Shown here: piece after piece, positions 60,328 to 64,000 of the stretch
Layout: the number at the start of each line of letters is the position of its first letter
Numbering within the stretch: the stretch's first letter is position 1
Assembly: GCF_014197915.1 (NCBI RefSeq)
Contig: NZ_JACIGK010000005.1
Location: forward strand, 1-64,000
Direction: 5' to 3'
Length of the DNA: 64,000 nucleotides
From: Roseospira visakhapatnamensis
GTDB taxonomy: Bacteria > Pseudomonadota > Alphaproteobacteria > Rhodospirillales > Rhodospirillaceae
Translations under genes and position numbers: made by a program
Notes under the pieces: model-generated
What the model was told of the DNA's origin: nothing
The model's database searches: none
Seen by the model: only the letters and a program-made list of their open reading frames with translations

Positions 60328-61068
60328 TCAGGGCATCGCCATGCCGCCGTTGACGTGCAGCGTCTGCCCGGTGACATAGCCGGCCTCGGCACTGGCCAGA
60401 TAGACAACGGCGGCGGCCACGTCGTCCCCCGCGCCCATGGCGCCGGCCGGAATGGCGCCCAGAAGACGGGACTTCTGGTCGTCGGACAGGGCATCGGTCA
60501 TGGCCGAGGTGATGAAGCCCGGCGCCACGCAATTGACGGTGATGCCACGCGGGGCCACCTCGGCGGCCAGCGACTTGCTCATGCCGATCAGACCCGCCTT
60601 GGAGGCGGCGTAGTTGGCCTGACCGGGATTGCCTGTGACGCCGACGATGGAGGTGATGGAGACGATACGTCCCCAGCGCCGCTTCATCATGCCCTTCATG
60701 GCCGCCCGGGACAGACGGAAGGCGGCGGTCAGGTTGACCTCCTGAACCACGCTCCAGTCATCGTCCCTCATGCGCAGCGCCAGGCCGTCGCGGGTCAGGC
60801 CGGCGTTGTTCACCAGGATGTCGAGGCCGGTGCCCAGGGCCGCCTCGGCCTCGCCCACCAGCGCGGTGACGGCGGCGGCGTCGGACAGGTCGCAGGGCAC
60901 CACATGGGCGCGGCCGCCCATCGCCTCGGCCAGGGTCTCCAGGGCCGGGCGCCGGGTGCCGGAAAGGGCCACGGTGGCGCCCTGGGCATGCAACGCGCGG
61001 GCAATGGCCCCGCCGATGCCGCCGGAGGCGCCGGTCACCAGGGCGGTCCTGCCGCTCAGATCGAACAT
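60328..61068 (-). CDS. fabG: 3-oxoacyl-ACP reductase
   Basis: A 246-residue short-chain dehydrogenase that reduces beta-ketoacyl-ACP with NADPH. The cofactor motif TGASGGIGGAIA, the NNAG motif (LVNNAGLTRDG), the catalytic Ser (SITSIVGVTGNPGQ) and the Tyr/Lys pair (NYAASKAGLIG) are all visible. AAGGAAA precedes the ATG at 61068. It is flanked by fabD and acpP on the same strand. Confidence 0.97.
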   Translation of the reverse strand: MFDLSGRTALVTGASGGIGGAIARALHAQGATVALSGTRRPALETLAEAMGGRAHVVPCDLSDAAAVTALVGEAEAALGTGLDILVNNAGLTRDGLALRMRDDDWSVVQEVNLTAAFRLSRAAMKGMMKRRWGRIVSITSIVGVTGNPGQANYAASKAGLIGMSKSLAAEVAPRGITVNCVAPGFITSAMTDALSDDQKSRLLGAIPAGAMGAGDDVAAAVVYLASAEAGYVTGQTLHVNGGMAMP

Positions 61069-61195
61069 GGGAATGGTTTCCTTGGGAAGCGCGGGAGACG
61101 TCCGCGGACAGCGACACCATCGACGGCCGCGCGACGCTAGGCGTCGCGACGCGGGGCATCGCGACACGCCGCGCTGGAGCCGGCGGACGCGGCGG

Positions 61196-62152
61196 TCACA
61201 TGCTGGCGAGAAAGCCCTCGATATCCTTCGGGGTCTGGACGCTGATGCCCTTCATGGCCGGGTCGATCCGCCGCGCGAGGCCCGAGAGCACCTTGCCGGT
61301 GCCCAGTTCCACCAGGGTCGTGACCCCCTCGTCCTTCATGAACAGCACGCTCTCGCGCCAGCGCACCGAGCCCGTGACCTGCTCCACCAGACGGGCCCGG
61401 ATGGCGTCGGGATCGCTGATCGCGGAGGCCAGCACGTTGGCCACCACCGGCGGATTGGGCGCCACCATGGGCACGTCGGCCAGGGCGTCCAGCATCGCCT
61501 CGGCGGCCGGCGCCATCAGGGCGCAGTGAAACGGCGCGCTGACCGGCAGCATCACGGCGCGCTTGGCGCCCCGGTCGGCGGCCAGGTCGACGGCCAGCTT
61601 GACGGCCTCGGCATGGCCTGACACCACCACCTGGCCCGGCGCGTTGTCGTTGGCGGCGGTGCACACCCGGTCACCGGCCACCTCGGCGGCGATGGCGCGG
61701 GCCGCGTCCACGTCCAGGCCCAACAGCGCCGCCATGGCGCCCTGTCCGACCGGGACGGCGCGCTGCATGGCCCGCCCGCGCACCTTCAGAAGGCGGGCGG
61801 CATCGGCCAGCGAAAAGGCCCCGGCGGCGGCCAGCGCCGAATACTCGCCCAGCGAGTGCCCCGCCACGAACCGGGCCGAATCCGCCAGGGACACGCCGCC
61901 GTCCTTCTGAAGCACGCGGACCACGGCCAAGGACACGGCCATGAGCGCCGGTTGCGCGTTCTCGGTCAGGGTCAGGTCCTCGGCCGGTCCCTCGGCCATC
62001 AGCCGCGACAGCGACTGGGACAGGGCGTCGTCCACTTCCTCGAACACCTCGCGGGCGGTCTGGTATTCTTCGGCCAGGGCCTGCCCCATGCCCACCACCT
62101 GGGACCCCTGGCCGGGAAAGACGAAGGCCCGTGTCTGGCTCGCCTCGCTCAT
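61196..62152 (-). CDS. fabD: malonyl-CoA:ACP transacylase
   Basis: A 318-residue acyltransferase that loads malonate on ACP. The nucleophile is in AGHSLGEYSALAA, the start FVFPGQGSQVVGMGQAL is typical, and the catalytic His is in LPVSAPFHCALM. GGAGAGGCAGGAC precedes the ATG at 62152. It is the first gene of the leftward fatty acid run; its promoter should lie in the long gap shared with rpsF. Confidence 0.97.
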   Translation of the reverse strand: MSEASQTRAFVFPGQGSQVVGMGQALAEEYQTAREVFEEVDDALSQSLSRLMAEGPAEDLTLTENAQPALMAVSLAVVRVLQKDGGVSLADSARFVAGHSLGEYSALAAAGAFSLADAARLLKVRGRAMQRAVPVGQGAMAALLGLDVDAARAIAAEVAGDRVCTAANDNAPGQVVVSGHAEAVKLAVDLAADRGAKRAVMLPVSAPFHCALMAPAAEAMLDALADVPMVAPNPPVVANVLASAISDPDAIRARLVEQVTGSVRWRESVLFMKDEGVTTLVELGTGKVLSGLARRIDPAMKGISVQTPKDIEGFLASM

Positions 62153-62596
62153 GTCCTGCCTCTCCTGTTGCGGACTCGTCGCCTCGATCGCCGGTGTCTC
62201 TCGCTCTCTCCGAGCGCCGGCCACGCGACATGCCGCGTCGGCCGTGGCGCGCCCGGCCCTCTCGAAGCCCACGATTCGAATGACGGGGGCGGCGGCGAGC
62301 GGGGACACCCTGGCATGGCCCCGGACCCTGGCGCGGCCACCCGTTGGACGGGGCCGCGCACCGGCCCGGACCATCTGAAACGAACCTGTAATGCCCTGGG
62401 TGGGCGCGTCCGTAAAGTCCTATGTACAGCTTCGTTGACACTTTGCCACAAAAAGGCGTGTTGTCTCAGGAAATCATACAAAACACGCGGGCGCACCCCC
62501 CTCATGCGCTTCGCGACCGGTCCCACCCCCTCCAAAAGGGTAGGTTCTGTCGCGGGATAGGTGGATCCGGCCGACATCGCGGTCCCGCCGCGCCGC
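62153..62596. other. divergent intergenic region fabD / rpsF
   Basis: No gene. The stretch 62395-62490 is AT-richer. It contains GCGTGTT and AACACGC as 7-bp inverted arms about 19 nt apart (62456-62488) and a TTGACA on the plus strand near 62434 without a good -10. On the minus strand TTGTGG and TACATA about 19 nt apart may serve fabD. Confidence 0.4.
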
Positions 62597-62624
62597 TTGC
62601 GCCGGCGCCGGGACCGTGTATAGT
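62597..62624 (+). promoter_or_regulatory. sigma-70-type promoter of rpsF-rpsR
   Basis: TTGCGC (62597-62602) and TATAGT (62619-62624) are separated by 16 nt in GC-rich DNA. The predicted start is at about 62631, which gives a leader of some 220 nt before rpsF. Confidence 0.6.
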
Positions 62625-62853
62625 GCGCCGTCCCGTGAACCCGCCGGCCCGGGATGCCGGCGGGACGGTTGTGTTCTGTCGGCACGTCCGATCGGACCTC
62701 GGCCGGCACGGGAGCGTCGACGCCGCAGGCGTCGATGTCTGCCGGCCTGGCCGGCGTATTCCCCTTGCCGGCGCGGCCGGCTATGCCCGCCCGCTCCACA
62801 GGCGCCGCCTGTCCGGAGCGGTGGGCTGAGACAATCCGAAAGGGACTTCGAGA
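62625..62853 (+). promoter_or_regulatory. long structured leader of rpsF
   Basis: The leader opens with a strong stem CCCGCCGGC/GCCGGCGGG (about 62641-62665) and has several further GC stems. Many bacteria autoregulate rpsF-rpsR through an S6:S18-binding leader, so such a role is possible. I could not identify the specific bulge motif with confidence. Confidence 0.35.
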
Positions 62854-63315
62854 ATGCCATTGTACGAAAGCGTGGTCATCGCGCGGCAGGATCTGTCCGC
62901 CAACCAGGTGGAACAGATGGCCCAGCAGACCGCCGGCGTGATCAGCGAGTTGGGCGGCTCCGTCGCCAAGACCGAACACTGGGGCCTGCGCGCCCTGGCC
63001 TATCGCATGAAGAAGAACCGCAAGGGCCACTACTTCATGCTCAACATCGACGCGCCGGCCGCCGCCCTGCACGAGATGGAACGCCGCCTGCGTCTGAATG
63101 AAGACGTGCTGCGCTACCAGACCATCAAGGTCGAGGCGCTGGAGGAAGGCCCCTCCATCATGATGCAGAAGCCCGAGCGAGGCGATCGTCCGGACCGGGG
63201 CGGCCGTCGGGATCGGGGAGACCGTGGTGATCGGGGCGATCGCGGGGACCGTGGCGATCGAGGAGATCGGGGCGATCGGGGTGATCGCGGCCGGCGGCAT
63301 GGAGGAGAGCAGTAA
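62854..63315 (+). CDS. rpsF: 30S ribosomal protein S6 with DRG-repeat tail
   Basis: A 153-residue S6. The core is normal ([53 protein letters not shown]; residues 1 to about 95). A long basic/acidic tail follows, with nine consecutive Asp-Arg-Gly triplets at residues 120-146, then RRHGGEQ. Alphaproteobacterial S6 proteins often carry charged tails, but this run is strikingly regular. S6 pairs with S18 in the 30S platform; rpsR follows, with TAATG overlap. Confidence 0.96.
   Translation: MPLYESVVIARQDLSANQVEQMAQQTAGVISELGGSVAKTEHWGLRALAYRMKKNRKGHYFMLNIDAPAAALHEMERRLRLNEDVLRYQTIKVEALEEGPSIMMQKPERGDRPDRGGRRDRGDRGDRGDRGDRGDRGDRGDRGDRGRRHGGEQ
63211..63291 (+). repeat. nine 9-bp coding repeats in rpsF
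   Basis: Nine units of the form GAYCGNGGN encode DRG triplets. Third positions vary between units (for example GATCGGGGC, GACCGTGGC, GATCGAGGA), so the protein repeat is kept while the DNA repeat has drifted. Confidence 0.9.
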
Positions 63316-63545
63316 TGGCCAGGCGTCCGTTTTTCCGTCGCCGCAAGACGTGCCCGTTCTCCGGCGCCAACGCGCCCAAGATCGACTACAAGGACATCCG
63401 CCTGCTTGGCCGGTATGTGTCCGAGCGGGGCAAGATCGTTCCCAGCCGCATCACCGCCGTCTCCGCCAAGAAGCAGCGCGAGTTGGCGCGGGCGATCAAG
63501 CGGGCCCGGTTCCTGGGACTGCTGCCCTACGTCATCAAGCAGTGA
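63315..63545 (+). CDS. rpsR: 30S ribosomal protein S18
   Basis: A 76-residue S18 of normal length. [15 protein letters not shown] at the start, [19 protein letters not shown] and the closing [12 protein letters not shown] are diagnostic. Its ATG shares one base with the rpsF stop, so S6 and S18, which bind each other, are translated together. Confidence 0.98.
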   Translation: MARRPFFRRRKTCPFSGANAPKIDYKDIRLLGRYVSERGKIVPSRITAVSAKKQRELARAIKRARFLGLLPYVIKQ

Positions 63546-63645
63546 TCGGCGACCGCTGATCCGGCCGGCGCCCTGCCCGGCGATCCCCGATGTCTCGGGA
63601 GACCGCCGGCCGGGCACCGGATCCGGAGGCAAGGACGGCACCACC

Positions 63646-64000
63646 ATGCTCGCACGTCTGCCCCTCGCCCTGGTCGCCGGGCTCGCCGGTGGGTTCCTGT
63701 TCGTGGCCATGGTGATGCTCGGCCCGATTCTGGGCACCATCCCGTGGCTGGTCGCGCCGATGCCCGTGATCGCGGCCGGCCTGCTGCTGGGCTGGTCCGG
63801 CGCGCTGGTCGCGGGGACCGTGGCCGTCGTCGCACTGGCCCTGATGTCCCTGAACCCGGCCCTGGTCGGCCTGTATCTGATGTCCGACGCGCTGCCGGCG
63901 CTGGTCATCCTGTGGCTGGCGCTGCGACCGGCGCCGGGCGTGAGCCACCCCGATCCACGGCGGCCCGAGCACTGGGGCGCTCCGGGGCGCATTCTGGTCT
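63646..64000 (+). CDS. DUF2232 membrane protein, partial at the window end
   Basis: The first 118 codons of a gene that runs off the window. They hold four hydrophobic segments (LALVAGLAGGFLFVAMVML, IPWLVAPMPVIAAGLLLGW, LVAGTVAVVALALMSL, ALVGLYLMSDALPALVIL). GGAGGCAAGGA precedes the ATG. Position behind rpsR, before an expected rplI, is that of DUF2232 proteins in alphaproteobacteria. Function is unknown; the gap to rpsR (63546-63645) holds GC-rich inverted repeats. Confidence 0.85.
   Translation, partial: MLARLPLALVAGLAGGFLFVAMVMLGPILGTIPWLVAPMPVIAAGLLLGWSGALVAGTVAVVALALMSLNPALVGLYLMSDALPALVILWLALRPAPGVSHPDPRRPEHWGAPGRILV

Overview
The window reads as chromosomal DNA of a high-GC alphaproteobacterium, most likely a Rhodospirillales member. 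Evidence: a circularly permuted (two-piece) tmRNA gene, a class I fumarase, an alphaproteobacterial SspB-type ClpXP adaptor, paired bioMN/bioY, and the order fabD-fabG-acpP-fabF-mltG next to divergent rpsF-rpsR-DUF2232. I saw no rRNA, tRNA, insertion sequence, prophage or CRISPR array. Genus-level placement is inference.

Layout. 0-8 kb: TlyA-like RNA methyltransferase, SAM methyltransferase, fumarase, SspB, the split ssrA gene, ComF, and a gamma-glutamyltransferase homologue without the usual nucleophile. 8-13.5 kb: purine phosphoribosyltransferase, class III cyclase, biotin uptake genes (bioMN, bioY) with a DUF1284 gene between them, and the N-end-rule transferase Bpt. 13.5-25.1 kb: a leftward glycogen/trehalose run GH13-GlgE-TreS/maltokinase-GlgX-MalQ, the GlgE maltose-1-phosphate route, with no branching enzyme in the window. 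25-33 kb: PhoH, CysK, MurJ, CDP-alcohol phosphatidyltransferase, GrpE, HrcA, RNase PH.

33-50.4 kb is a polysaccharide locus. Three glycosyltransferases and a flippase face left; a WecG-sugar transferase fusion, a degenerate nucleotidyltransferase homologue, a response regulator and a hybrid histidine kinase face right; then a polymerase/ligase, Wzz and Wza face left behind a STAS protein. A REC-PP2C phosphatase lies just beyond. The intergenic region between the two divergent arms carries two opposed, near-consensus sigma-54 promoters. Together this suggests an exopolysaccharide pathway under sigma-54, phosphorelay and partner-switching control.

50.4-64 kb: methylmalonyl-CoA mutase subunits, a DksA-type zinc-finger protein, a GT4 glycosyltransferase, MltG, the fatty acid synthesis genes, and the rpsF-rpsR-DUF2232 run that leaves the window. 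Dispersed hairpin elements sit between genes; two of them (2.2 kb and 54.8 kb) share one architecture and a 14-nt linker, with arms that differ in sequence but still pair.
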